Positions 28,701 to 41,186 of a DNA stretch of 64,000 nucleotides are shown here, one piece after another (position 1 is the stretch's first letter; each line of letters begins with the position of its first letter). Made by a program: the position numbers and the translations under genes. Source of the DNA: Symsagittifera roscoffensis (lineage: Eukaryota; Xenacoelomorpha; Acoela; Convolutidae); NCBI RefSeq assembly GCF_963678635.1, contig NC_087064.1, positions 6,672,411-6,736,410 of the forward strand. The letters are read 5' to 3'. The notes under the pieces are model-generated. The model had not been told where the DNA came from. It did not search any database and saw nothing but the letters and a program-made list of their open reading frames with translations.

Positions 28701-31700
28701 AGAGGGAAAGAAGAGATTCCTACAAAAGAACCCGCTCGTTGAAATATCGAAAATGACGTTCAGGGAAATGACAGATTTGGCAGAAGTCTCGTTTCAAAAG
28801 GTAAAATGTGTAACATACGAAAGATACAAGTTATTTACGAGAATGCAAGAATCTGGAGAATCTCTAGAATCATTCCACGCAGCGTTAACTGCTCAAGCAG
28901 CCCGATCAGAACTGGGAGCATTGGAAAATGAAATAGTGCGAGACCTGTTCATCTCGAAAATGAAAAACATGACATTGCAGGACACGTTGACATTCGAAAC
29001 TCTAGTAAAACGAAGTAATCAATTGGCCATGAAGTTACGAAATGCTATGAAGTCTGGATGTAAAGATACATTTCATCAACCGCAATCATTATCAACTCAC
29101 AAATATATTTATATTGACTATCTTTTAGGCTTGCAACCAAAAGTTCTCCCCAAGTTCAATGATAAAAATAGATGCGGTTGAAGTTTAGTCACATAACTAC
29201 AGCCTGCTTATAAAACTGACCTTTTCAAAACTGTAGGAAATTTTAAAAACAAAAAGTATAATGGTCATGATGGCATTAATAACAAAATGGTCAAGTTTTG
29301 TGCAAAAATAATATCTCCGTTCTTGTTCTTTTGTTTTAAACAATGCTTCAATATTGGTGTTTTTTTCTGATAACTGCCAAATTGCAAAAGTACTTTTATT
29401 ATATGAAACAGAAAAACAGACAGATCCTAACAGTTTTCGGCCTAAAAGTTTACTTAGTACATTCAAAACTTCCTAACAAAAATCTGGTGTATCGCAATCG
29501 TGTACTGAAGTTCTGGAGTCCCCCCCCCACCCCCGTTAAAAATATTGTTCTTAGGACTTATCTTTCATGGCAGATGGACTCCCTACAGACCTGTCAGTGC
29601 ATATATTTTTTTGAGCATGCTTTATAAATAAGTGTTCTACCCGAACAGTGTTGAAACATTAATAGGCTTTATTTTTTTTCAAAAAGTATGACCACAAAGC
29701 CAAATAATGTTTCAAATATTGTTCCAATCTTTGAAAATAGGGAGGAATTTTTGTCTTGGGTTGTGTTTTGTTGGTTTCTTTTAAAATAATCGTCTCAAAA
29801 TCAGGTACCACAACTAGTCATCAAAATAGGCTGATTGAGTGATATAGCATATTAAAGCTTATAAGTCTGAGTCAAACGGCGTTAATGTTCTCAAAAATTT
29901 GACCAACTCACAAATATATTTATTATACTATCTTTTAGGCTTGCAACCAAAAGTTCTCCCCAAGTTCAATGATAAAAATAGATGCGGTTGAAGTTTAGTC
30001 ACATAACTACAGCCTGCTTATAAAACTGACCTTTTCAAAACTGTAGGAAATTTTAAAAACAAAAAGTATAATGGTCATGATGGCATTAATAACAAAATGG
30101 TCAAGTTTTGTGCAAAAATAATATCTCCGTTCTTGTTCTTTTGTTTTAAACAATGCTTCAATATTGGTGTTTTTTTCTGATAACTGCCAAATTGCAAAAG
30201 TACTTTTATTATATGAAACAGAAAAACAGACAGATCCTAACAGTTTTCGGCCTAAAAGTTTACTTAGTACATTCAAAACTTCCTAACAAAAATCTGGTGT
30301 ATCGCAATCGTGTACTGAAGTTCTGGAGTCCCCCCCCACCCCCGTTAAAAATATTGTTCTTAGGACTTATCTTTCATGGCAGATGGACTCCCTACAGACC
30401 TGTCAGTGCATATATTTTTTTGAGCATGCTTTATAAATAAGTGTTCTACCCGAACAGTGTTGAAACATTAATAGGCTTTATTTTTTTTCAAAAAGTATGA
30501 CCACAAAGCCAAATAATGTTTCAAATATTGTTCCAATCTTTGAAAATAGGGAGGAATTTTTGTCTTGGGTTGTGTTTTGTTGGTTTCTTTTAAAATAATC
30601 GTCTCAAAATCAGGTACCACAACTAGTCATCAAAATAGGCTGATTGAGTGATATAGCATATTAAAGCTTATAAGTCTGAGTCAAACGGCGTTAATGTTCT
30701 CAAAAATTTGACCAACTCACAAATATATTTATTATACTATCTTTTAGGCTTGCAACCAAAAGTTCTCCCCAAGTTCAATGATAAAAAATAGATGCGGTTG
30801 AAAATTTAGTCACATAACTACAGCCTATTTATAAAACTGATCGTTTCAAAACTGTAGGAAATTTTAAAACCAAAAGTCTAATGGTCATGATGGCATTAGT
30901 AACAAAATGGTCAAATTTTATGCAAAAAAATAATATCTCCGTTCTTGTTCTTTTGTTTTAACCAATGCTTTAATATTGGTGTTTTTTTTGATAACTGCCA
31001 AATTGCAAAAGTACTTTTATTATATGAAACAGAAAAACAGACAGATCCTAACAGTTTTCGGCCTAAAAGTTTACTTAGTACATTCAAAACTTCCTAACAA
31101 AAATCTGGTGTATCGCAATCGTGTACTGAAGTTCTGGAGTCCCCCCCCACCCCCGTTAAAAATATTGTTCTTAGGACTTATCTTTCATGGCAGATGGACT
31201 CCCTACAGACCTGTCAGCGCATATATTTTTTTGAGCATGCTTTATAAATAAGTGTTCTACCCGAACAGTGTTGAAACATTAATAGGCTTTATTTTTTTTC
31301 AAAAAGTATGACCACAAAGCCAAATAATGTTTCAAATATTGTTCCAATCTTTGAAAATAGGGAGGAATTTTTGTCTTGGGTTGTGTTTTGTTGGTTTCTT
31401 TTAGAATAATCGTCTCAAAATCAGGTACCACAACTAGTCATCAAAATAGGCTGATTGAGTGATATAGCATATTAAAGCTTATAAGTCTGAGTCAAACGGC
31501 GTTAATGTTCTCAAAAATTTGACCAACTCACAAATATATTTATTATACTATCTTTTAGGCTTGCAACCAAAAGTTCTCCCCAAGTTCAATGATAAAAAAT
31601 AGATGCGGTTGAAAATTTAGTCACATAACTACAGCCTATTTATAAAACTGATCGTTTCAAAACTGTAGGAAATTTTAAAAACAAAAAGTCTAATGGTCAT

Positions 31701-34700
31701 GATGGCATTAGTAACAAAATGGTCAAATTTTATGCAAAAAAATAATATCTCCGTTCTTGTTCTTTTGTTTTAACCAATGCTTTAATATTGGTGTTTTTTT
31801 TGATAACTGCCAAATTGCAAAAGTACTTTTATTATATGAAACAGAAAAACAGACAGATCCTAACAGTTTTCAGCCTAAAAGTTCACTTAGTACATTCAAA
31901 ACTTCCCAACAAAAACCTGGTGTATCGCAATCGTGTACTGAGTTCTGGAGTCCCCCCCCCCCCCCCAACCCCGTTTAAAATATTGTTCTTAGGACTTATC
32001 TTTCATGGCAGATGGACTCCCTACAGACCTGTCTGCGCATACATTTTTTGAGCATGCTTTATAATTAAGTGTTCTACCCGAACACTGTTGAAACATTAAT
32101 AGGCTTTAATTTTTTTCAAAAAATGCATGACCACAAAGCCAAATAATGTTTCAAATATTGTTCCAATCTTTGAAAATGGGGAGGAACTTTTGTCTTCGGA
32201 TCTTTTTTGTTTTCTCTTACAATAATCGTCTCTAAAACAGGTACCACAACTAGTCATCATAATAGGTTGAGTGATATATCATATTAAAGCTCATAAGACT
32301 GAGTCGAACGGACTTAATTGTTCTCGAAAATTTTTCCCAGTATCGAGAAAAATCGGTTTGAGTTTTTGAGCTTGAGACTAATATCGAACTAGTAAAGCGA
32401 GCAAGTAAGTAGGTATTGTACCAGAAAGTGTTTCATTTAAAGTGGTGAAAAAATAAGTTTGAATTCGGAAAACTAGTTTGATGCCTTCATATTGCGCTGC
32501 CTTAAAATTTTTTTTAAAAGCTAAACATATTCTGCTGATTAAAAAAGGAAAGTTTTTTGAAAATTTCCGAAGACAAAATATTTTTCATCATGCCTAATTC
32601 ACGAATGTTATGACCGTTGGCATTGTTCACTCATCGCACCACGCACAAAAAAACTACACTTATTTGAAAAAAAATGTTCATTGTTTTTTTTAATGGTCGG
32701 AACACTGCTACATGCACATTAAAAGGGTATCTTTGTTACGACTACGAATCAGGTTATGAAGGCGTCTTGTGTTTGACTAGTCCTCAACTAGAGTTAGAAG
32801 CCAGTTTAAAGAATGATCAAGTCTTATTTAAAATTGAAGACATTCAAACAAGGATAGCCGGTTGCTGTGCAAGTAGGACAGTGTTTCGACCATGATTTAA
32901 AAAAAAACAAGTTTTTTTTCAAATTGCCTCGTCTTTTGGTGTGCTGAGAGAGAATCTGAAGGAAATTTGAAACAAATTTGAAAACAGTTTTTCACATACA
33001 ATTTCATAAAATTTCAAAAATTCAATGAAAAACAAATGGAGATAGAGATGGAGATGGAGATGGAAGAATTCTTTTAAATCGTTCGTAAACTAGAAGAACA
33101 CTCGGCGCTAAAAGAATACTCGGTTAATAATTTCATTTTAGTAAAACAAAGTAATAGCCACAGAATAAAATAAGCCTATGAGAATCCTGCTCACTCGCTC
33201 AATTTATTCGTTTGAAATGAGGCGAAAACACCGGGAAAGTTTTTGGGAAATCACGGCTAAAAGGGATTTGATATGATATATCACTCGGCTCAGTTTGATT
33301 ACAATTTGTGGTTTGATTACAATTTGTACCCAAATACAAATTCCCTCACACTTTGAGTGGTCGGAAAAATGACTTTCTTAAAAGGGTGACCTTGACCGTG
33401 CAGTTTGATCAGATGAAAGACTGAAGCTTAAAACTTGAAATAATGTTGTTTTTTGTGTTTTTAATTATGTCTTTTTTGTTCTTAGAAAGTGCAAATGGGG
33501 TGTCAAATTCAGAAAGCAGTACGAACCTCAAGTTAGACGAAGAAGAGGAGACATTCGAAATAGTCCGCAAGAATGCCATAGGTTCGCAAGAGCGACCTAA
33601 AGAGAAACATGCAGCAACCTTTTTTGACCCCCTAACCCAAACGGACTCCATAGCTGCAAGCAATAAAACTAATAATGTGTTGCCCGAAGAATGTGTGCCA
33701 GATGTTCCTGAGAGCAACCCGGAAGATGAGTTCCTGCCTATGATTGTGAACTTTGCAGCCAAAGGGTTTCCTCTGAGAGTCTATGATGGAGGGAATCTTT
33801 GGATACCATACGCATCACTGCATCAATTATCAGAGCTGCAGACGTGCAAAAAGGTAGGCTTTTCTTTTTTTAAATAAAAGATGCCATTCTCTGTTAATTA
33901 ATAGCTATGGGCACATAAATGAGAGGCAATAAATGAATTTTCTTGAAAGGTTCTGAAATTGCAAGTTAAATATTTAGGCGTTCTCAGTGGGTTGCACAAA
34001 TGCTCTATTCATTTCCAACTATGGGGGACTTCCCTGTGACGTAGTTGTTCACGTGGACGAGAAAGAGATCTCGTTCGACTGGAAAAACCACGAGCTCAAG
34101 AAGTTGACTCATCTCTCCTCGGAGGACATCCGGTTCGGAAATGAATTAACTTTAGCTGCCCAGAGCCTCTGCAAGTCACAAGGAATTGGTGAGTTAGAAG
34201 ATAGTTATATTCGGAAATCACTCATGGCAGAATGGCAGAAAGTCAAATCAACCAATCATAGTGCAGTGTTCAAAAATCCGAAGTAAGCTCTACAAAACAG
34301 GGAGAGTTTCGGGAAATCTGAAGTCCTTGATTGGCTATAAACGTTATGCCATGCGGTCCTTTTGTTGCAAGAATATCACGCGCGTCAGATAGTGTCATTT
34401 GTGTCGTCTCGGTTATTACTTCTGCGATTAGTAAGGGTGTTGCAACCGGGTACTAGATTTTTCATGTTAAGAACTTTGTTCACAAGACTTCGCTCGTGAA
34501 AATGTTACACAGCTTTCAACTTGCTTCATTCTAAATTCAAGGAGCATTCTGCGCTATTGGTTTAGTGGTAACACCCATGCGTGAGAAAACAAAGCCCCTG
34601 GAGTTCGGTTCTATTCGAGACCTGTTTTTCGCGAACTGAAAATTTTAGGCTATTTTAGACAATCGTCTGCCTGCTTATTTTTGTCGTCTTTGTTCTCTCA

Positions 34701-36312
34701 GAAAGGATTTTTTGATGTTTCGGCTTCTTTCTAGCATTCCGAAATCTCCTTGTTAAGTTTCTAATGGTACAGGTAATTTTGTTCAAGGATTTTTTCGGCT
34801 TTTTAGGATTTGTCTTTTCATTTGCTTTCAATCATTGTCATTCATTTTTTATTTCAAGTGTTGCGGAGCTCCGCTTCGTCTCTGTGTCAGTATTGTTTGA
34901 TGCAGTTGTCCTGTAGCTCCTAGAGTGACAGTTCTGCATTTTTCCGCCGCACGAAGTAAACGCATCGTTTTAAATTATTTGAATTATATTATCGTCTTTA
35001 CGAGAAAAGCGTGGCGTAAAACTTCTGTTTTTTGTTCGATCAGTTCATTCTGACATTGTATGAATTTTAGACTGGCATGGGGGCGAGCAGCATCTACGGT
35101 TGAATTTCAACCTTTACCTGTCATCATTACTGCTTTCCATTCTCAGCCAAGATCACAAACAAATATCCTGCTTTTATGGTCCTTTCTGCCGCGCTTACGA
35201 GCGCACTGAGAACTTCCAAAAGTGGAAAGAATCCTTGTCTCCGGATCAGAAGGTGGAATCCCTGGTCAGTCTGGACGCCCTGTTGCACCCTGGATCTCTC
35301 CAGGGCTCGAGGATGGACGCGGTCATGAATGTGATGTGGGATGACATGTCGATGCGATGGAATCATATGACCTCTGTGTCTCAGAAGTACAGTAAAGTGA
35401 AGGGGGCCAAATCAGCAGTTAGTCATGCAGCTAGAAGCGCTTTTGGGAACTTGTTTAGAGGTGAGGTTTAGTTGGAACTATTTATGATGGGAAGTTTCGT
35501 AACAAGTTCACTAAGAAACAGATTCGTTACTAAGGTTGAATAATCCACGATGGTAAATGTTTTGATTTTTTTAAGAGTCGATGAACGTAGTTCAGGCTCT
35601 ATATAGGTCTTGATGGTTTTTTTTTTCGTTTTTTGAACGAAAATTCTTTTGTTTAGGCTCAACTTCACTTTTTTGCGGTTTGACTTTAAGTTCTTTCAGG
35701 GGCGTATTTATAGGTCTTGATGATTTTTTTTTTTTTTTTTTCAGGAAGAAGTCTTAAAATTTGTTCACACATAATTTAACTTTTTCGCGCCCTTGACTTT
35801 GATTTCTTTTCAAGTTCAGTGCATTTCCTTTGTTAAAAGAAGGCAAACTCCACTATCGAACAGCAAAAATGTAAAGGTCACGAAAAACGTGATCGACTTC
35901 TAATTTTGAAAATGGAAATTAATTATCAGATTTCCCAGCAAAAATTAAAAGCAAAAAAAATTACCTTTTAATTCAGTTTTCTCAAATTGGGCTAATTTCA
36001 TCAAAATAGTGACATAGTAGCAAAAGTAATAACTTTTGCTACTAACTTCAAACAGCTTGATGGCTATCTTTTTTTTTCTCCAAAATTTAGAATTTTTCAA
36101 AAAACAAGTCAGTTTTCTTTTGTTTGATTGCGCTCATTGACTCTTTTTCCTCCTGTCTGTTGACTTATGGCAGCATCAACTTAGATTCCTTTGGTGGTCG
36201 ATTACTGATGTTCATACTTTAGGATTAATTTTTAGTTTCCGGGACGACGAAAACCAATCAGACGAAATCTGGAGCCGATTCGGAGAAAAGTTGTTCGACC
36301 GTGAACACGTGA
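25798..36312 (+). CDS. AVL9: AVL9 homologue, late secretory pathway DENN-like protein (9 exons, 683 aa)
   Basis: Exons 25798-26071, 26523-26620, 26726-26947, 27160-27349, 27793-28014, 33486-33853, 33978-34188, 35071-35460 and 36236-36312. All junctions are GT-AG and in phase, summing to 684 codons with the TGA at 36310. The family is clear from LPEEWECIRYLALPDGAHN in exon 1, TVFGVSCYRQI in exon 2, SIQKSVCILANMPLY in exon 3, a VLFKLILMEPRIVFY stretch in exon 5 and the C-terminal WHGGEQ segment in exon 8. AVL9 acts in exocytic transport and cell polarity and belongs to the DENN-like group. The length is close to the human protein (648 aa); the extra residues are in a variable middle loop split by intron 5. 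Exon 8 can read on to a TAG 11 bases past its donor, but splicing to exon 9 gives the usual Ser/Thr-rich tail. Intron 5 (5.5 kb) is filled with mobile DNA. Confidence 0.9.
28303..29093 (+). pseudogene. Gag relic of another gypsy-type element in AVL9 intron 5
   Basis: An open frame from ATG 28303 (formally to 29181) whose first ~260 residues have the pattern of a Ty3/gypsy gag: an N-terminal W-containing segment, a Pro/Glu-rich insert, then a capsid part with YERYKLFTRMQESGESLESF and an IVRDLFISKM segment. There is no zinc knuckle; the frame runs straight into the 810-bp tandem array at 29094, so the 3' part has been lost. It is not related in sequence to the gag of element 2. Same strand as AVL9. 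Confidence 0.7.
29094..32335. repeat. Four-copy tandem array with an 810-bp unit
   Basis: The GGCTTGCAACC landmark recurs at 29128, 29938, 30747 and 31558 (steps of 810, 809 and 811). Copies 1 to 3 are almost identical by eye; copy 4 is more diverged and runs into a complete R1 end. Each unit contains a poly-C tract (CCCCCCCC-A-CCCCC), a partial R1 repeat and an acceptor-like TATCTTTTAG. Repeated 90-95-codon ORFs inside are copies of the unit and not genes. Confidence 0.93.
32336..33485. other. Remainder of AVL9 intron 5
   Basis: Holds the rest of the R1 copy to 32895, a short GATGGAGATAGA microsatellite at 33037-33065 and an inverted partial R1 copy (33270-33375). No coding evidence. Confidence 0.5.
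34425..34900 (+). repeat. R3 SINE-like repeat with tRNA-like head, AVL9 intron 7
   Basis: Contains a tRNA-like stretch (34551-34623) with a box-A-like TGGTTTAGTGGTA and a box-B-like GGTTCTATTC, and ends in GGAGCTCCGCTTCGTCTCTG. Related copies: 37205-37860, 41505-42200 and 46665-47060. The tRNA-like parts are mutated and lack proper stems, so this is a tRNA-derived repeat and not a tRNA gene. Confidence 0.55.
35573..36145 (+). repeat. MITE family R2 copy in the last AVL9 intron
   Basis: Ends are inverted: AAGAGTCGATGAACG at the left and CGCTCATTGACTCTT at the right. It is a longer, older copy of the family best seen at 50717-51135 and 51590-52012. Confidence 0.6.
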
Positions 36313-36651
36313 CGAAGATCCATTTGATCCAACGTAATTTTGATCCAAATGACAAAATATGCTTATCATTTAGTTCTCTAAAATGTAAATTTAGCCATAG
36401 TCTCTGAATATATGGATTATCTGGCCGTGTAGATTAAAAAGTTATTGTTTATTTATGTTACGGTTTGACTCAAATCATTGTATGAACAATTAACGTCAAA
36501 TCAGTAATATTTTTCTTTATTTCTAAAGATGGTAGGCAGATTATAAATCAAATTTATATTTTTTCTTGCAAATGAGGGTTTTAATGTTTTTCAGGTTAAC
36601 TTGATTGAAAAGATTGATCAATTGATAACTCTTTATCCAATTCTTGCAATA
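36313..36651. other. Short spacer between AVL9 and the PRAF gene
   Basis: 339 bp, A/T-rich, no clear poly(A) signal. A strong acceptor (TTTTTCAG, 36590-36597) lies 54 bp before the PRAF start, so a non-coding first exon or a spliced leader is likely. Confidence 0.45.
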
Positions 36652-37128
36652 ATGAAGCTAATGGAAAATTTCCCGTCTCTACGAAGCTTTGACGAGTTTA
36701 TCGGCAACAAAGCGACGTTCAAATTGCCGACTACGGAAAACATCAACATCAGAATGAAGAAAAACCTACTCTACTATCAAACCAACTATTTCGTCATCAT
36801 GTTCTGTCTTTCTGTCCTCTATCTGTGCACGCATATCTTCGAAACAGCCTCGGGATTACTCTGTCTTATTTTATGTGTTTCCTGCTACCATATAAGCATG
36901 AGTAAAATGAGAACTACACGTGAAGAGTCGCAGCTTACGAGATTGTACGACCAGTTGTCGGAGACGATCGCGGGCGATGACGGGCAAAAGAGGAATATAG
37001 TTAACTTGGTGGCTGGGGCTGTGACCTGTTTGGTCCTGTTTTCATATGGAAAGAACATGCTGTTGTCAGTTTTCATTATTCTGCTATCTTCTCTCAGTAA
37101 GTTTGCTGATGTTATTAAGTGCCAATGA
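36652..37128 (+). CDS. ARL6IP5: PRA1-family protein, PRAF2/ARL6IP5-like (159 aa)
   Basis: A 158-residue reading from ATG 36652 to TGA 37126-37128. The N-terminus has the family pattern (PSLRSFDEFIG, then KNLLYYQTNY directly before the first membrane segment), followed by four hydrophobic segments in two pairs separated by a charged loop (about residues 82-122). This matches PRAF2/ARL6IP5, small ER/Golgi proteins that bind Rab/ARL proteins and modulate traffic and glutamate transporters. I cannot separate PRAF2 from ARL6IP5. The usual C-terminal ~30 charged residues are missing. A perfect donor (GTAAGT, 37097-37102) lies inside the last codons, so the true gene may splice to an exon that I could not find. 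It begins 340 bp after AVL9 on the same strand. Confidence 0.75.
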   Translation: MKLMENFPSLRSFDEFIGNKATFKLPTTENINIRMKKNLLYYQTNYFVIMFCLSVLYLCTHIFETASGLLCLILCVSCYHISMSKMRTTREESQLTRLYDQLSETIAGDDGQKRNIVNLVAGAVTCLVLFSYGKNMLLSVFIILLSSLSKFADVIKCQ

Positions 37129-40100
37129 CCGAATTGCGGACTGTAATTTAGGTAGTGGGGTTGCAGATTAATTTTTTCGTGTTTTGCTGATGATTTTATA
37201 ATAATTACCTTTGCGATAAGCGAGGGTATTTCCATCGGGTACTAGACTGTTTTCCCGTAAATAACTTTGTTCACGGGACTCACTCGTGGACTTGTTCACC
37301 TCTTTGTCCTCGTTGCAAATCCTACTTCTCTCTGTCGCAAATTTTAAGCATTTTTTTGAGTTTGTTAGTATTTTAAATACGTCCTGTTCGAAGTTTGCTA
37401 TTAGTGTTAATTGTATTTTTTCCAACTCGATTTATTAAAATTTTGTGTTTTTTGTCTTTTGTTTCGGCTCAATAAGTGTAGGCGTGTATTATATCGGCTT
37501 AGTGGCCTCATATTGCGCTGTTCGATGAGCGAAAAACTTTTCGCTGTGCATATGTGTGTTTTCAGGGAAAATGGGACTTGAAATTTTCTATTTGTTTTTA
37601 AAAATTTTTTTTTAAAAAATTCTATTGTCTGGGCATATTTTATCAAACTATCTTCATACACTTTGATAGATCTAGTTGAATGTATAATTATAGAATATCG
37701 ATCATATGTTTTTTGGCTGATGGTTTTTTTATTGTCGTTGAAGCTCTCGGTAGCATCATTCGAAGTCATCTTCGGTAGTTTATCAGCGTCATGCTGTTTT
37801 GCATCCTAGCTTGTATCGCAAGTGGTGCAAAGCTCAACTTCGCCTCTCTGTAATAAGTTGTTTTCCGTATAGGTCCTTCAGTATGCGCAAATTATGTTTT
37901 TTGTAAATAATCATCTTTAAAGAACCCAGTGTGGGATATCGTTCTTACAGTAGTTATGGCTGTTTTCAGACGTCTCCGAGCGCAATTTTTTTTTTGACAA
38001 CTACTGAAAAGAATAAATTGTTTCTTTAGAAATTTCACAGTTTCGATGAGAATGTAAACTCTAAAGCAACCGTAATTTTAAATTTTCAAAGGCCATCAGA
38101 AATCAATATTTCAGTTCAAATTCATGTTTTTGTTTAAGGTCATTTGACTCAAAGTTTTTTCTCTCCGTATCTGCCGTCTATTTTTTTTTGTTAATTTCAG
38201 CAGAAATTCTTTTGCCGAAAGAAAGTCAAATTGCACCATCCTAAAAAGTTTTGGATTTCGTTTTTGCAACGTTTTGTTCTTTGACTATTTTTGCGTCGTC
38301 ATTACACTTGCGAAGCAAAGTGTATTAGTACAAATTTTTTTTTCAAATATTGGTGCTAATTTCTATTTTCTAACTCAATATATCTCGCAATTTTTTGAAA
38401 TGCATAATTTATACATACTGCGGCTTTGTGCTTTGGGATTTATTACTTGCAAAATGGTTTTTTTTTTGTATTTGGTGCTACTTTTGCTGCATCGAATTGG
38501 CTATTTTTTAGCATATGTAGCTGAGTCATTGGTGGCTATTTTTTTTTTGGATTTTAAGCATCTGTGGCTGAGTGGTTTTTCCGTGAGATTCAAATTTGCT
38601 AGGTCGCAGATTCGAATCCCATGCGTAGCCGATATTTTGCTAATTCGAGGCTTATTTCTACTTTTTCTTAAGTCACTTGATAGAGCTGCTTCTTGGTCGT
38701 GTGCTTTTTGGCTTCGCCTCAAATTGATGTAAGCAAAGTTTCATTTTATAATAAATAGTCAAATAAAATTGAGTTGTTATTAATTGATTGCCCTTTTAAG
38801 GGCAATGAAAGTAGTGAAGACTATTGCACTGGTCTTGATGGTTTTTTTTACGCTCAATTTAGACTGTTTGCGGTTTGACTTCTCAATTCTTCTGAAGCTT
38901 AGTTCATTTTGAAGGCAAACTCCACTAGCGAACAGTAAAAGTGGCAAGATGACGAAAAGCGTGATCGCGATTTCTAGTTTGGAAAGTGGGAATTTAGTTT
39001 CCCAGTGAAACAGTTTTCTCAAACTGGGTTACTTTTATCAAAAAACCTGTCAATGATAAATTGTTTTAGAAATTCGAAGAGCTATGAGGCCATCTATTTT
39101 TTCTTCAAATTTCGAATGTTGAAGTGATTTCGAAAATCAAGTATTTTTTTTCTGTTTCCTTGCGTTCAGTTAGTTTTGTTTTTAAACTAGAGCAGAAGCT
39201 GAAATTTAAATCTTTAATATTTTAAATCATTTCCATCTCAAACAAGGTAGCACAGAAAATTCCCTCCACAATTATAAAAGACTTAGAAAAATAAACAAGC
39301 AATTTTTTTCTTTACATTTTGTCGTCGCTATTTATTCGTGGTATGATGAGAAATCTGAACGAACGCCCAGAATTAAGGTGTATTCGGTGGTAATGCTAAA
39401 AACTGGTATATTCGACTATAGTTTTTCTGCAGAAGTTTATTTTACGAAGTGGAATTGAAATACGCTAATTTTACTGAAGAAGGGGTGTTAAATGAAACAA
39501 AAAAACTATCTTCACTGGGCTTAAACTAATTTTTCACGGCTTAACTCTTATTATAGGAATTAGAGTGTTAGAGGCTTAATTTACTATAAAAGTAGTATAA
39601 GTTTCTAACTGGTTTTCAAATTTAAAAAAAAAACTAAATTAACGAATTTCTTTTAACCCATTGAGATGATTTTTATGATACTTATTTTCCCTGAAATCAA
39701 AGTTACTGCCCGTTTTCAATGGTCGCAATAACAAACGAGTGACAAAAATGTAGTTTTATTAAAACACTCATAAACCAATCAAACAGTTTGTTTCAGTTTG
39801 CTTGATTCACGCAGCCTGTCGGAAAATAGACTTCACGATTCAGTTCAGTGCAATGCGTGCCCAGATAACGAGGTCGCCCATGTACCAACTGATATCGGCT
39901 CTGGACTCCCAAGTAGAATCTTACTTTGCATCTCCCAGATAGACTTCCAAATAGTTAGAGCAGTTTAGCTGTTATAGCTAATTCTCTGGTGACAAAACAC
40001 AATTTATTCCATGAAACATTTTTCCTCTTCACAAAAAAGAACATGGTATGATGTCACATGTAATATTTTGGCGTATAACTCTATATTAATGTCTCATGTC

Positions 40101-41186
40101 TAGTTATAATGAATAACGACACTTGGGATAATTTGTTATGCAACCGCGTCTTATTCTATCTTGTCATTTTGTGAACTTTCTACAGCAAAGCGGTTGTAGT
40201 ATTGCTTTTGATTACCCAAAAAGAAACGAAGAATAAACCAAGGTTCAACATAATTGATTTTTAAGAAATCAGTTGCGACACCAAGTTAGTTTTAAGTGGG
40301 TCAAATGATCTTTATTAGTTATGTAAGTAGTATGCGAAATGTCACCCATTACAACTGATATGCATTGTTCTCTCCTATTCTATTCTTACGTAATACTTCT
40401 TTTCGGAAAACTCGTAGATTCTTCATTTGAAAAAAACTTCAGCTTAGATGTGTATAGTGATGATTGAAGCCTGTTTGTTATTTAGAAGCACTTATGAGAA
40501 TTGATATCTGAAGCACTAATGATAAATAATCGATGTATATTTATAAAGTTTTTGCGAGATCAAAAACGATACAGGAAAGGGAATCTCGAACAGCACTATT
40601 TCAAATACCAATTAAAATGCGTATGAAATGTAAGTAAGTTTGAAGTGCTAGAATTTGAAAAAAAAAAATTCGATGAAAATTTTTGGTTTTTATCTCGCCT
40701 GCTATTTAAAACTGATGTCTATTTTTGAAGCATTTTTACCATTCCATGTCAATTAATAAATCTCAGTCCATGTTTTGAGTCTGTTCCAAACGCTGAATAA
40801 CCAGTTTTTGACAAGACACTTTTTATATGCTAGTGAAAATTGTTTTACTACTGTTTATTTTTCAGAGCCATATGGTGCTCGTGCTTTCTATAATGGGATC
40901 CGATAATGTGGAAATGTGAATTGAATTTGAAGAGCAGCTATTTTCTTCTGAATATTTGAATACTGAACGAAAACGATCAATATAAATCCTGTTTGAAAAA
41001 AGCTACCGCGCGACTTGATCATGAACTGAATGTTTGCATTCAACTAGTTACGGAATAAACGTTTACAATTGTTTTGGATAGAGTTTGAAATCAATTATTA
41101 TCCAGTTATTATTTGGAGTGGGACGACTGGCAGTTGGCGGAGTATATGATACAGATCTCTGACTGTTTGCACTTGGCACTTGTTGT
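37129..41186. other. Intergenic region between PRAF and ATP9
   Basis: About 4 kb with no gene that I can support. It contains an R3 copy (37205-37860), a tRNA-like repeat with good boxes (38557-38630), and a degenerate R2 MITE (38797-39180). The stretch 39180-41186 is plain A/T-rich DNA; an acceptor-like TTTTTCAG at 40859-40866 could belong to a 5' exon of ATP9. Confidence 0.5.
38557..38630 (+). repeat. tRNA-like SINE head
   Basis: Box-A-like TGGCTGAGTGG and box-B-like GATTCGAATCC are spaced as in a class II (Leu/Ser-type) tRNA, but the acceptor stem does not pair. Sequence upstream (GGTGCTACTTTTGCTGCAT) recurs at 60715, next to other tRNA-like heads, so this is part of a dispersed family. 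Confidence 0.5.

Noticed and set aside
29197-32051. Repeated 73-95-codon ORFs in both directions
   Set aside because: They recur with the 810-bp tandem unit and have no protein features.
33443-33485. A signal-peptide-like start before AVL9 exon 6
   Set aside because: It is intron sequence with a pyrimidine tract directly before the acceptor; the phase fits splicing at 33486.
38557-38630. A tRNA gene
   Set aside because: Boxes are good but the acceptor stem does not pair, and the surroundings recur as a repeat.
38274-38732. 152-codon ORF, hydrophobic
   Set aside because: It lies in A/T-rich repeat sequence with a tRNA-like head; the composition explains the hydrophobic residues.
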